This document shows positions 1 through 11,201 of a stretch of DNA of 64,000 bases, piece after piece (positions within the stretch are counted from its first letter, which is position 1; every line of letters starts with the position of its first letter). The notes below the pieces were generated by a model. That model was not told the DNA's origin. It saw only the letters and a program-made list of their open reading frames with translations, and ran no database searches. The stretch covers positions 248,001-312,000 of the forward strand of contig OY101118.1 of NCBI GenBank assembly GCA_956465555.1. The letters are read 5' to 3'. Made by a program: the position numbers and the translations under genes. This stretch comes from Nitzschia sp. pyKryTriq1. Lineage: Eukaryota; Bacillariophyta; Bacillariophyceae; Bacillariales; Bacillariaceae.

Positions 1-404
1 CCTCGTCGACAGACTTCGCTTAGCTTCAATTCTCTACTAGAGAGAGAGAGAGATAATATATTGATCGAAGGAAAGTATTAAATGATGATACTGGTACTTT
101 GAGGTTCCATTAGCTGGGCGATTTTCGCTCGCGAGCGAAACGACGAGATTCGGCCCTGAAGTGTGCTGTGCTGGCACAAGTTCCGGCGGGGCAGAAGGAT
201 CCCACGGTTTCTAACTAATTCTACTGTGTCATCATCATCTCTGGTGCGCCTTTGCCGCAAGTTGTAGCAACAAGCATGTTGACAACCAAAAATGAAATAC
301 CTACGTAGTATAATACGAGAAGATCATTTTGAGCTAGATAGTAGCATTTTGCATCATAAAATAATATGGAATACTTAGCAATGTTAGAGCCAGCAGTTGT
401 TAAT
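1..404. other. Left-edge intergenic sequence
   Basis: I see no gene here. It holds a short AG dinucleotide run near 41-51 and AT-rich sequence directly downstream of the minus-strand gene that ends at 405, so part of it is probably that gene's 3' untranslated region. Confidence 0.5.
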
Positions 405-1403
405 TTATGGGAAGAATCCATCACTTGTTCGAATGGCAACTCCGGTCTTGGAAGATAGGGTTCCCTTTTTGAACGCCCTTCGGGGCTGCTTGTTAAAACT
501 TCTTGGCCCCCGAGCACTCCCTTTACTCGATCGACTTCCCAGGCTTCCCAGTGAGCACACACTGCTGGATGAGTCGACCCGCTTCAGGGAATGCCCCCCT
601 GTCGGTAGCGGAAAGCATCCAGCAGTCAAAGCAAGAGGTGTTGTTATTGACCCTTCTCCAGTAGCAATAGTTGATGGGGGCGCTTGTTGTTGTGGGACCA
701 AACTTTCAGTCAGTTCTCGCACCAGCTTTCGGCTCTGAGCTGTTCGATGCATACACTTGTTTAATTTTTCGAATGCTTCATTCAAGGAAGACATGGAGTC
801 GTGAAAGTGCTCCGCCTCTCTGTTTTGCAGCTCACCAGCTTCATTCGCGTCGCCCAAGTCGCCATCGTAGTCGACATACGGGGAATAACCCTGTGATGAC
901 GATTCATGACGGGGGTGGTGATGATGATTTACTTGTTGTTGTTGTTCAGGGAGAAAACATGAAGCAAGACTATCATCGTCAGAGGCAACACGAATTGCCT
1001 TATCGATGACCTCCTCGTAAAAGCTCTTGGGTTCGTGATTAATTTCGCCCTCCTCGTTGTTGAGCAGGGCATTTAGGAGTGGGTAGTCGTAGTCGTCCTC
1101 GAAGATTCCTTCGTCGTTGAACGATGCGATGGAAATATCGTCTTCGGCCGTCCAGCAGTCTGAATCCTCATCATAATCATCGCCATCATCATTATATCCT
1201 GCAGTGGATCCGATGGTGCTCACAGTGTGTTGTGTTAGAGCAGTCAGAGCAGGTCCGCTTCGTCCGATGATGATTCCGGATTGCGACTTGGAGGTTCGGA
1301 GGCAAGCGAAAGTGGGAGACTCGGCCTCGTTCTTTGTTTTCATTCTTAGACCATTTGGAATCTCAATACTGAAGTTCAGGAGTTGTATTGGTTGACGATC
1401 CAT
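405..1403 (-). CDS. Ser/Asp-rich protein of unknown function with a C-M-x-R-T-x2-S-R motif
   Basis: A single open frame of 332 residues begins with ATG (MDRQPIQLLN). No named domain is recognised. The first third contains an acidic block around residues 72-115 (many Asp and Glu). The middle holds a Gln/His-rich stretch, and near residue 205-230 is a helical segment with KLNKCMHRTAQSRKLV. The last third is Ser/Gly/Arg-rich and basic. The KL-x2-CM-x-RT-x2-SR motif is shared with the two tandem genes at 30.4-34.0 kb, which suggests one family with a conserved short module inside disordered flanks. Basic and Ser-rich tails would suit a phosphorylated regulatory or nuclear protein, but that is inference. 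The gene is well supported by its length and by codon-like composition; its function is not known. Confidence 0.75.
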   Translation of the reverse strand: MDRQPIQLLNFSIEIPNGLRMKTKNEAESPTFACLRTSKSQSGIIIGRSGPALTALTQHTVSTIGSTAGYNDDGDDYDEDSDCWTAEDDISIASFNDEGIFEDDYDYPLLNALLNNEEGEINHEPKSFYEEVIDKAIRVASDDDSLASCFLPEQQQQVNHHHHPRHESSSQGYSPYVDYDGDLGDANEAGELQNREAEHFHDSMSSLNEAFEKLNKCMHRTAQSRKLVRELTESLVPQQQAPPSTIATGEGSITTPLALTAGCFPLPTGGHSLKRVDSSSSVCSLGSLGSRSSKGSARGPRSFNKQPRRAFKKGTLSSKTGVAIRTSDGFFP

Positions 1404-2298
1404 TGTATTGGTTTTTGTTCTGGTTTTGGTTTGGTACTAGTGCGTCGTAGCGCTGTGATGGTTGTGGATTTTATGAGAGATGATGCTATGCGTTTTGTTA
1501 TTTTGTGAGAGACGAAGGCACTTCACACTATTTCGTCGGTCGTACGAGATTTTACTGTCTTTTCGCCCGTTGCGTGGTGTGCGAGAGCAACCGGTACCAG
1601 GTACAGTACTGTATCGTCGACGAAACAGCCACATACAGGGCTGTGCGAAGGCCATTTAATTAACGAAGGATTTTACGGGATTATACAAAGCAAGACAAAC
1701 ATTTATGTGTGTAGTTTCTCCGAAAGCTCTTCCGGAGAAATACTCCCCATATATAATTGGCATTCCTTAAATAAAAAGTGCAATTGCTGCTGCATAAATG
1801 CAGGCTGAATGAATGAGCAACAGAACAAATATGGTCATAGTAGTCGTAGAATGGGCGAACGCGCTGGCACGCGCGGTGCACAATGACTTCGGGAAGCATC
1901 CCGAATGACCGCAGCTCAGAGGAGCGCACAATCTGGAATATTCACATCCGGAACACGTATAACGATAAACACACCTTTGTAAGCCCCCCCAATAACACGC
2001 CACCACGAGCGCTTTTATTCTGTTTATCAGCTCCCATTGTAGTCAGGTAAATTCGAAGAAGCAGAAGATCGATGGCGAGACTACGTACTCCAATGAGCAA
2101 TGGCGAGCACTCTCCCCGGAGGAGAAGAGCCAGGTTCAGGAATTGCGTAAGAAAGCCAGAATACCTCCAACCTTCAGCTCCTCGTTCATTGATTGATGAT
2201 TCGATTCTTGTCAGGCGCCCCTTCAATCCCAAAATTCTCCCCCAAGGCTGCGCAGATACGCGCGTGTGGGCAGCGGCCCCACCATCGCGCTCCAGTGG
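1404..2298. other. Intergenic region with a small transposon-like relic
   Basis: No host gene is supported. Several short open frames overlap on the minus strand but have no coding character. The plus strand holds a Gag-like relic, listed separately. Confidence 0.5.
2047..2193 (+). mobile_element. Possible Ty1/copia Gag-like relic
   Basis: About 49 codons on the plus strand contain NEQWRALSPEEKSQVQELRK, which resembles the W-x2-L-S-x-E-x-R/K-x2-V-x2-L-R segment I associate with Gag of diatom Ty1/copia elements. Nothing else of the element is visible next to it, so it would be an old, broken fossil. The match is from memory of the family and may be chance. Confidence 0.3.
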
Positions 2299-2764
2299 CT
2301 ACAATGGGTCTTTCGTATTGAACTCTGCCTGTACTCGAGCCAGTAAAGCAGTTAGATATCGTTTCATTACGGAATCTTTCGCGTCTTCAACGTCGTCCTC
2401 CGAGGTGTAACCGTCGTGGCCGTCGTTGTCAAAGTCAGGGTCGTCATCATCTCCATCACCCCCCCCAGTCTCCTGAAAAGAGATATGAGCGATCTTCTTT
2501 TCTTTCACGGTGATTCATATCCCGATTACGGATAGAATCCCATGGAACTGTAAGCGTCCGTTTGATAGCACTAGCGCTAGTAGCAAGCACCTCGTTGACA
2601 GTAGTAACGCCCGTGGTTACAGCATCCGCTGCAGTCGAGAAAAGACGAGTCATGAGACTGGCTTGGCGGCGCCGCTCCATCTCAATTGCTTTGCCGTCTG
2701 CTGCAATTTGAGCATTTGTGCGCCTCACTCGTTTTCTTGGCGCCAAAGGCGGTACCATCGTCAT
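2299..2764 (-). CDS. Doubtful small two-exon gene, basic N-terminus and acidic C-terminus
   Basis: An ATG at 2764 opens a frame with a basic start (PRKRVRRTNAQIAADGKAIE), an Ala/Thr-rich middle and no known domain. A second frame below it is strongly acidic (GDGDDDDPDFDNDGHDG) and ends with a helical segment, MKRYLTALLARVQAEFN. They can be joined in phase by a 76-base GT-AG intron from 2548 to 2473, with acceptor TTTTCAG; the donor GTTCCA is weak. This would give about 129 residues. The alternatives are two unrelated frames or a frameshifted relic. The function is unknown, and the gene itself is uncertain. Confidence 0.35.
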
Positions 2765-3488
2765 CCAATGAGTTTCTTGTACTTGAATGAGCTATTTGCA
2801 CTTGAACGAGTCCAATCTGTTCGTTTTTTTCTTTTTCTTTTTGCTGCTTTCGTTGTTGTTTGCGTAAGCAGTCCGCAGTCGATGCATGCACGTTTTGTTC
2901 GTTTATTCTTTTCGTTTGTGGCGGCGCGCGCCAGTTGTGTCCCTCCACTGGGGGGGGAGATGATTGGCCAGGAACGTTCTCACCATTTATCTTTTAGATA
3001 GCAACGAGACATGGCATTTTAACTATTTATTTAAGTACAAGACACGACTGTGAACTACCTCTTTTAACTATTTAGCTCAACGCAGCCTGACGATTGGTTC
3101 AGAGCCTTGACTCTTTTAACTATTTACTTAACGATTTTGAGTTAAAAGGGTCCACCACCATCGCACCATAGCCATTTTTTGATCTCTGCTGTACGTATGA
3201 ATACCGGTAATACGAGTATATCTTTCTGCTGTCGCTCTTAAAAAATACTCGATTGTCCATTGATATTATTATTACTGGTATGTACGAGTAGTGGAAAGTG
3301 GATAGTGGAAAGTGGATACCGGTAGAGGAATTGGCACTGGCAGCATATAAACCCGCTCGTTTTTATTTTTATTAGTACTGTACTACAGTATTATCAATAA
3401 AACGCATTCGTACAGCGGAAGACGCATCAGCATATCAGCATCATCAGCCGCCCTCTGGAGGCTCCATCAACCCAACAATAAGTGAGTG
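2765..3488. other. Intergenic region with three copies of a 13-base word
   Basis: No gene is seen. The 13-base word TTTTAACTATTTA occurs three times, at 3017, 3062 and 3114. A nearly duplicated AGTGGAAAGTGGATA lies near 3290-3318, and a TATA-like site follows at 3345. The region is upstream of the plus-strand gene at 3489, so these may be promoter elements. Confidence 0.5.
3345..3352 (+). promoter_or_regulatory. TATA-like box
   Basis: ATATAAAC lies about 140 bases before the ATG at 3489, a plausible distance for a core promoter with a short 5' leader. Only the word and its position support it. Confidence 0.3.
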
Positions 3489-6166
3489 ATGGTATTGGGG
3501 GAAGAAGAGGCTGCGCCAGCAGACGACGACTCCTCGGAACACCAACCTTCCAACGTATTGTTGCAACAAGAAGAAGAACTCGAACTATTATTGGCCAGCA
3601 CTCGCGAGGAATCATCATCATCATCATCAGCCGTAGTGGTAGTAGTACCGCTAGATAAAAATACTGCTGCTCCCGACAATGACAATGGGGACGATGGGGA
3701 CGACGGCATCAACGCAGCCTCCGCCACCAAGGAAAATAAGCAAGCCTCTGTGGCTCCTCCGCCCGCTCCTGCTACCACTACCACTACCAATACCACTACC
3801 ACCACGAATGCTACTACTGATGACGCGGAAACTTCCAGCCATCATCATCACCAGCATCATCAGCCAGAACCGCCAAACCAAAATACGAATACTAAAAATA
3901 AGGTAGTCAAAGTGGTGGTAATCAAGAAGAAGAAGAAGAAGAAGACCAAGCAAAAATACAAGAATGACATGAATAGTAATAGTTCCGCCAAGCCCACCAA
4001 TGCCCTCGGTTTGGTAGACGAATTGGAAGGCTTTCAAAACGCCCGCCACGATATCAACAAGCGGGTGCCTTGGTTCCGCGAGAACCCCATCCCCCCTGGA
4101 CTGTATGTCAAACACATTGAGGCGGATACTCCCCATGATTTGGACTGGGACGATCCCAAGGCCGTTGTGGCGGCGTTTGCACCATGGAAGCTGGACAATG
4201 GAGTAGCCTTGGGGATGCGTCAAGTGCCGCGATGTTTGTTATTGGAGGCGGAAAGCATCACGGAAAAGTTGGTGGTGGTGAATTGGTGGCGATCTCTATC
4301 GAAAGACGAACAAGCCAAGGTCTGTGCCCACGACGGTATTCATCGATTCTATCGAGCACCTATGCGTTCCAAATCACCTTATAAATTTTGTCACGGAGAG
4401 AATATTAAGACACCCTTGGTCCTCGATTTGGACGCCGATCAAGCACGATATCATCATTTTCGCATGCGCTTTCAGCCCAAGAAAGACGTGGACGATGCGG
4501 ATGCAAATAATACTGATCCAGCAGCTGCAGCGGCAGCAGCAGCAGCGAATAATGCGGGAACGGAGGGAACAGCGGCGGCAGCGGCAGCATCCACCCAACC
4601 CGTATTTGGAGCTCCCTTGGTCTTCAAGAGCAAGGAGCACTCTCATCATGACGCCCCTCCTGGCTTTCGAACCTTCCAAACCTGTTACGATCTCGCAAAA
4701 CACTTTCAACTTTCCTTGGATCAATTGTATTGCGCTCGTATCGATACCGAGGCAACGGATGGTTGTTGTGCCGTTGAAAATTGTAAATATCCCGCCTTGC
4801 AACAAAATCGGCACTGTTGTGCCTTGCACAAACAAAATTGGTGGCCCCGCAAGAGCTTGGAGCAAGTCCAAATGCGTCGCGGTCATTTACTGTTGGGTGC
4901 CGAATATGCCCAACGACCGGCCCGATCCGATGTTCCTACCACCCGGGAAAAGGCCCGATTTCATCCCATGCCCTGTCAATGCTCCCAGAAATTATGTGAA
5001 GCGATTGGTTGGAGTGCCGATGCGGCGCGTCTTCCCAAGGGAATGGAATTGCCGGATTGTATCGTACCCACAACGCATCGGCGCGATAAGGTACGGCCGC
5101 TTCGATTGGCGCCCTGGCATTTTGCGCCTAAACATCGATTTCAATTGCCCAATGGGACCTGGAAATTGACATTCGGTACTAGTAGTACTAGCAACTTGAA
5201 GAACAAGCTATCATCATCACCGTCCGACGGTGGCAACAAGTTTCCGGTACCCGACTATGATTTGCAAGACTTTTTGAAGGAACCCGGTATGGTGGAATAT
5301 CAATCGCGCAAATCTCCGTTCCTCTTGCCAGAGTGGGTACTGGCCATGCAAGCCGTCGAAGAAGGACCCTTGTCTCTTCATGAATATCAATATCATGCGC
5401 TGGTGAAACAACGAAATCAACTGCTCGAAGGACTGGCGTCGCGGTCATTGGAACACCAAGAATTGGCTCTTTCCCATCGACAAGCCTCGACTAAATTGGA
5501 ACAAATGAAACGAACCCATGTGCACAAGAAGAGTGCCAAACGGAGACAGCAAGAAAAGGCCAACAAGCGAGTGTCCACCGTTGTTGTGCCACAAGAGGAA
5601 ATACTCGACGCAGCACCTGCCAAGAAACGTTCGCGAACGACTTCCATGGGGGGTCTCTTCCGCCCGGTTGTTCCTCATAGGGAAGAAGAAGAAGCAGAAG
5701 AAGAGGAGGGTGATATGAGTGACGACGATGAGGGGGGTATGGGAGGTGGATCCAGTCATCGAGGGCAGCGTGTCGGCAACATGGGAACTATTATGGTCGG
5801 CGGTCTATCGACCAACGCCGTGGTGGCCACCAACCGTACTGCCGTGCCCCGCCCGCTCCCCGATGGTTCGGAGTTGATGCAATATCCCGATGCGGGAGCG
5901 GTCCACGAAGGGGCACAAGCGATGCATTATCTGCAGCAACACCCCCCACCGGGCGCCCACCAGCACCCACCACAACAACACAACCTACCCCACCATCTTC
6001 AGCATCAACAACAACAACAACAACATCATCGTCATCATGCCCAACACCAGCAGCACCCGCAGCACCATGTCAATCCTTTTGGGGGTCATGTGGGTGTGGG
6101 TGCTGGCGGTTCTTCCTTTTCGTTCCCCCCTCAGCAGCATCACGCCACCATGCCTCATCATCACCT

Positions 6167-6199
<33 letters not shown>

Positions 6200-6566
6200 A
6201 CAAGCACAACCACACGGTCAGCACCACCACCACCAACAGCAGCAGCAGCATAATTCGGCCTTTTATCCTATGGTCCCTGGAGGTGTGGGTGCAGTACTAC
6301 TGGGAGACAATGGAGACGGCAACCGCAGCACGAATACTGTTGACAATGAATCTACGAATAATAACAGCGGTGGCGGTCTTGGTCGATCTTCCGACAACAA
6401 CCCAACCACCACCATCAATGACAACAACAACAACAACAACAACAATACTGCCAACTTGTTGACTGGTGAGAGTAACAACAACAGTACATCCACGACACGT
6501 GGTCGGCCGAATAATAATACCACTTGGGGTGGATTCTATGGTACTAACGGCGGCGGCTATCGTTGA
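3489..6566 (+). CDS. Large low-complexity protein with Cys/His clusters, possible DNA-binding protein
   Basis: The frame of 1025 residues starts at the first ATG (MVLGEEEAAP). Residues 1-165 are low complexity (poly-Ser, Thr/Asn, His, then a Lys-rich block KKKKKKKTKQK). A folded region covers about 170-640. Inside it, near residue 424, is a cluster with Cys pairs and a final Cys-Cys-x3-His, and near 496 the segment HPMPCQCSQKLCEAIGW has a C-x-C-x3-C spacing followed later by W, H and P residues that recall a THAP-like or other small zinc fold. Residues about 640-710 form a basic coiled-coil-like stretch. The last 300 residues are Gln/His and Asn runs with many trinucleotide repeats. It could be a transcription regulator; no family assignment is certain. 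Alternating Gln/His tracts suggest a disordered activation-like tail. Confidence 0.8.
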
Positions 6567-6836
6567 GAAAATGAGTAAACGACCATGATGTACTGTAGTG
6601 GTGTGTTGGGTATGTTGGGGAATTGGTGCTTTCAGCCATCTCGAGCAGTAGAGTAGTACTGTACCCGTACCTGTATTCTACAGTAGCGTCGGCGCGCTAC
6701 TCCTCGCTTACTGGGCAGTCAGAGTACTCGTAGTCAATAAGATTTATAACCAGTACCGTCTGTGCACAGCTATAATATTCTAGTAGAGTAGTAGTAACGG
6801 TAGAGTAGTAGAGTAGCTAGAGTCTATTCTACAGTA

Positions 6837-8042
6837 CTAGTCCGCACTCGCAATAGATCCCATGGACTGGAAATTATTTTCCATCGCTCCACCACCACCA
6901 CCACTGTTCATACGGGGTGGCCCCTTTCGCACCGTATGATTGTTTCCATATCCAAAGAGTTCATTGGCATATCGACGATCGTCCACATTTCCTTTCGAGT
7001 CTGTAAATTTTGCCTTGACCAAGGCAAAGTAGGCCGACATGGTCAGGAGTGAGTCACTCCCGGCTTGATGTTCGGCACCCAGTCGTTGACACCTGAGGTC
7101 ATCGGCCAACTTTTGAAGTCCGCCCAAAAAGAAATGGCCATCCAACAGGGAGGTCATGTATTTGATATCATAGATCGTCGGAAAGTATATTTTCAAGATC
7201 TCAAAAAATGACTTTTCATCGCCGGGCAAGCCTTGAGTCGTCAACAACTTGAGCAAGTAGGCAAAGTCGTATCCCGAATGAAAACTGACCCATTTGACGC
7301 GATCATCCAAGACGAGACCACTGACCATGAGCAACTCTCCAAAGAGTTGCGGATCGATGCCTCGCATCGCATGATCTTGAAAGGAAATTCCGGAATGCAC
7401 CAGCAAATCAATACTATCTTGTGCAAACATGTCCCCGTCCAAATCAAAGGCGAAATTGAATTGCCAGCATTCCGGACACATCCTTCCGGACTTGTCGGCG
7501 AAGGAAAGACCCAATTGAATGATTTTGAGCAAATCGACATTGACCTTGAGTGATTTGTAATGGTAGTCGGAAGTGAAGGCTTCCGTGACGGGCTTGGCGA
7601 CGACGCCGGGGAATTCCGTATCCATGGCCACGTACGGGTACTCCTCGATCACTTGGCGAATGTACCGCATTTCTTCTTCGACATTTTCGGCCCAAACGTT
7701 GCGGATTTCCAAGCTCTCTCTGTATTGTGGGCGGGTAGGTGGGTGGGTGACAAGAGGTGGTGAGTTGTGCGAGCAGAGAACAAGGCCCAGGAATCTTGCA
7801 TTCTGAATATTATATACTCACCCCGTCGTTGGATCCTGAAAAGTATACTTGGGCGTGGCATTAGAATTTGGATTTTCTTGCAGCGGATAAGGACTCGAGG
7901 ATCGACTTCGTGACGACGACGACGAATGTACTTGTTGTTGCGGATGTCCGTACGGAGAGTGGCGGCCCCGGCTCATGATACTGTTGGGATTAAAAGGCGG
8001 CGATTCCGTCGATAGAGTCGTCGACTTTGCCATGGCCGCCAT
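6837..8042 (-). CDS. CAF1: CCR4-NOT deadenylase subunit CAF1 (CNOT7/POP2 type)
   Basis: CAF1 is the DEDD-family 3'-5' exonuclease that shortens poly(A) tails within the CCR4-NOT complex. The main exon shows the full fold: NVWAENVEEEMRYIRQVIEE, the first catalytic block MDTEFPGVV, a middle block KWVSFHSGYDFAYLL and the last block RLGAEHQAGSDSLLT, so the acidic residues and the His-x4-Asp of the DEDDh type are present. An upstream exon from the ATG at 8042 (MAAMAKSTTL) joins it. The donor GTGAGT starts at 7821 and the acceptor CAATACAG ends at 7720, a 102-base intron whose splice joins a Gly codon in phase and gives FQDPTTG then ESLEIRNVW. The product is about 367 residues. The N-terminal 75 residues are a Ser/Gln-rich extension not typical of the core enzyme. 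A second in-frame ATG lies three codons after the first. Confidence 0.93.
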
Positions 8043-8937
8043 GATGATATCTCTCTCTCTCTCTCTCCTTTGTACTGAACTACAATACTCTCTCAAGTAG
8101 AGAGGGATCTACCGTACTAGCTACGTAATAGTCCAATCAATGAAAGTCGTCAAGATGATGATGACGATGATGATGGAACTAATATCCGCAGAACATCGCG
8201 TATTACTGTAACAACGCGTGATAGAGTGAGTTCTCGATCGCCGATCGCCTCGTTTTTTCACGGCGGCGCGGGACGCACGCCATGGTGGCTGCTCTATTAC
8301 CCACAGAGCAGCCCGCATGTGTGCGGGGCGGGCGGGCGGGCGGGGAAATCAAACGTGGGTATCGTAGGATAAAGCATGGGTATGATACATGGTTTAGAAT
8401 AAATCAAAGCACATTCGTACCCCAAAAACTCACCCACGCACGCACTCACGCGCAAGCACAACAGCCATTTTCGGATCTTGATCTTTGGATGGACGGACGC
8501 AGAGGTGCACGGACGCGGTCCGTTGGCGGTGAAAATTAGCGAGGGGGCGCGGAAGAAAAGCAAAAGAAGCACGAAAGCAGCGAAAAGCAACGCACCATGA
8601 GGCAGCAAAAGAGACAACGTTACTACAGTACCTTGCTGGGTTGCCTCTCTGCTCCTTACTACTGGCGCATCAACACATCAACATTAGCATTATCGCCAGT
8701 GTTCTTTGGAAACCCAAATCATCCAAAGTCAGCATACACACTACACTCAAGGGCTTGGCGTCGTCGAAAACCGCAAGCCGAAAACAGACAGCAGACAGTA
8801 TTTGCCACTACTACTACTAGCTACTACTACTACTAGTAGTGGTAGTACTCACTGACAACAACAACAACTACTACTACTACTCTCGCCAAGACCCATCACC
8901 AGTCAGTCTACAGTACTCTCCATCATCATTCATCATC
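8043..8937. other. Divergent promoter region between CAF1 and the SWIB gene
   Basis: No gene is supported. It holds TC repeats just before the CAF1 start, a GC-rich patch with CGGG repeats near 8325-8345, and CTACTA runs near 8810-8885 before the SWIB gene. It must contain both promoters, but I see no clear core element. Confidence 0.5.
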
Positions 8938-10061
8938 ATGGCGATTCCTTCCGATGACGAACTCAAAGTCATGATTCGTAAATTGATCCCCAAGGTCAAC
9001 TTACAAAAGACGGGCATTAAAGCCTTCATCAAGTTGCTCTCCAAGGAGTGCGGAGGAACTGACTTGAAGTCCAAAGCGGATTACATCAAGAAGGAGCTCA
9101 GTGAAGCGATTAATGAAATGGAAGATTCCTCGGACGATGATGATTCCGAATCGGAGTCGGAAGAGGACGCTCCCAAACCCAAAAAGAAACGCGCCGCGGG
9201 CAAGGGATTGAGCATCAAGAAGGAAATCTCTCCCGAGTTGGCCAACTTTTTGGGACAAGGACGCGAAATGGCCCGTACTGAAATCGTCAAGGCGCTCTGG
9301 GATTATATCAAAGCGAACGATCTTCAAAATCCCGACAACAGACGACAGATCATATTGGATGCCAAGATGAAAAAAGTCTTTGGATGTGACAACTTTACCA
9401 TGTTTACCATGAACAAGTACGTGGCGGCACACATCCATCCTTACAAACCACTCGATTTGACGCCCAAGGAGAAGAAACCACGAAAGGTGGCGGTCAAGGC
9501 GGCGGCAGCGGCCAAGACGAAAAAGAGAAAGCGGGCAGTGGAATCGCCTTCGAAAAAGAAACGCAAGCCCAAAAAGGCAGGACTTCAGCCACCGTATCGT
9601 CTTTCCGAGGCAATGGTAGAGGTCGTGGGGAAGGACGTCTTGCCGAGACCACAAGTGGTGACGGCACTGTGGGATTATATCAAGAAGAACGAGTTGCAGG
9701 TACGTGCTGCTACGTGTGTGTGTGCGTGCGCGAGTGTTGTTGTTTGTAATTGGATGTTGTTTGTGTCGTTCCATATTATACGATCCACATGTTTTTGTGA
9801 TGCTAACCTAGGTTTACATTCCAACGCTCTCCCCATCATCATCAGAATCCAAGCGACAAACGCCAAATCATTTGCGACGACAAACTCAAGGTCATTATGG
9901 GGGGCAACGCCAAAGTAACCATGTTCAACATGAATCGATACATTACTGACCACTTGATTGAAAAGTTGGATCGATCGGCCTACACTCATGAAGATCAAGA
10001 CGATGATGACGCCGAATCGGCAGAGGAGGACGATAGCGAAGAAGAAGAGGACGATGAATAG
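8938..10061 (+). CDS. DEK_C plus two SWIB/MDM2 domains, chromatin protein
   Basis: The product of about 325 residues starts at ATG 8938 (MAIPSDDELKVMIR). Residues 1-60 resemble a DEK C-terminal domain (MIRKLIPKVN, GIKAFIKLL). An acidic Ser/Asp/Glu linker follows. The first SWIB domain is about 90-180 (ALWDYIKANDLQNPDNRRQI, FTMFTMNKY), then a Lys-rich nuclear-localisation stretch. The second SWIB domain is split by an intron: ALWDYIKKNELQ joins NPSDKRQIICDDKLKV and MFNMNRYI. The intron runs 9700-9845 (GTACGT to CATCAG), phase 0. The tail is acidic. SWIB domains occur in SWI/SNF-related complexes and DEK_C binds DNA, so a nuclear chromatin role is likely. The domain order is the one known from plant and algal SWIB proteins. 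Confidence 0.92.
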
Positions 10062-10484
10062 ACATCATCGATCGATCGATCGATCGATTGGCGATGGGAC
10101 ATTACTGACTTTGTTTAAAAAAATCATGATTGGATTAGATTGGATTGGAAAGGATATACGCGTCATGCTGGGATATTGACCAACCTTTACAACTAAAATA
10201 AGAAAGCACATTGGAGTCTATTACGTTCTTTGTTGGTACTCACGTAACCTACTACTAGGGAGGGAGTGCGTTATTATCACCATACATAGCACATCAATCA
10301 TAATATGGTACCATTGGTGATACGAATTAGTACTGTACTAATTGTAGGATAGTATTATATTGTTCAGACCAAAGACTTGCTACGATTACAACCCGATCGT
10401 CAGCTTTTTTTACATTTCATATCGTGATATCTGGCTAGTAGCGAAGCATTTGAAGGCACAAAAAGGCACAGCTATAGAATCCAT
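10062..10484. other. Convergent intergenic region
   Basis: This lies between two genes that converge, so it is mostly 3' untranslated sequence. It contains an ATCG/GATC tandem run near 10067-10088 and GTA-rich AT sequence. No gene is seen. Confidence 0.5.
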
Positions 10485-11201
10485 TCACCCTTGTGTAGTA
10501 GTAGTAGTAGTAGTACTCGTAATACTTTTCTCATAAAGTGCCTGCATGACTTGACGAAAGCGTTTTCGACTATTTCTCAATACATGCACCGAAGATTTGC
10601 CATCCCTCGCCCGACGCTTGCTCGATTTCCGCAGCGCATCTTCTTTCCATTTCGGGTTGGAAAGGTACTCTTTCAAACTAAAAATAATCACGGTATCACC
10701 CATGTAGGCAAATCCAGGCTCTCGGAACCGACCCTTTACTACGATTTTGGACCGCTTCGCCTGGAGGGCTAGTTGCACGTCAGTCGTTCCGCTCAGTATT
10801 TGTTCTCGGAACGCTGCTTGATCTCGCTGTTCCTTGTGCACGGTGCAGCTCAAAAAGTCCGTGCAGCACTTGAGACACACCGACTGAGTACAGCCTATAT
10901 ATTATGTATTGCGTAGTAGATGACAACAATACGTAGCAGCATCGAAAATATGAAGCATAAAGCATGGGCGTGAGATGTTGGATCAGAGAAGAAGTGAGAC
11001 AAGCGCATCTGTGCTCGACGAGTGAGTGACACGCATCCAAAGATGACGCTGTCTGCAAACGCCGATCTTCCGCGACAATCATCAATCATGACAATATATT
11101 ATTATAGTACAATAATATCATCTTGTTTATTCCCCACCTTTGCGCGCCTTCCGGCTGCATTTGGCACACTTCGCCGCTGCGTCGTCTTCCTCTCCTTTCA
11201 T
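10485..11201 (-). CDS. Small protein with a SHI/SRS-like Cys/His zinc motif
   Basis: Two exons give about 157 residues. Exon 1 starts at ATG 11201 (MKGEEDDAAAKCAKC) with a stop upstream in frame; a 243-base intron runs 11137 to 10895 (donor GTGGGG, acceptor ATATAG), phase 1. Joined, they read C-x2-C-x7-C-x4-C-x2-C-C-x5-C-x2-H at residues 12-40. This spacing is close to the RING-like zinc finger of plant SHI/SRS factors and to a Cys cluster near the end of DUS1L-type tRNA-dihydrouridine synthases. Downstream are a segment FREPGFAYMGDTVIIFSLKE and a basic helical tail rich in Lys and Arg, then a Thr run. That each half of the motif sits on a different exon supports the intron. The role is unknown; nucleic-acid binding is a guess. 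Confidence 0.62.

Noticed and set aside
3651-4223. 190-codon antisense frame over the large low-complexity gene
   Set aside because: It is the complement of Lys, Thr and His runs, giving poly-Leu and Ile; no plausible protein.
5890-6462. 190-codon plus-strand frame inside the Gln/His-rich tail
   Set aside because: It is an alternative frame of CAG/CAA/CAC repeats and lies inside the longer frame.
9001-9774. 257-codon antisense frame over the SWIB gene
   Set aside because: It overlaps two clear SWIB domains on the other strand and has no recognisable domain itself.
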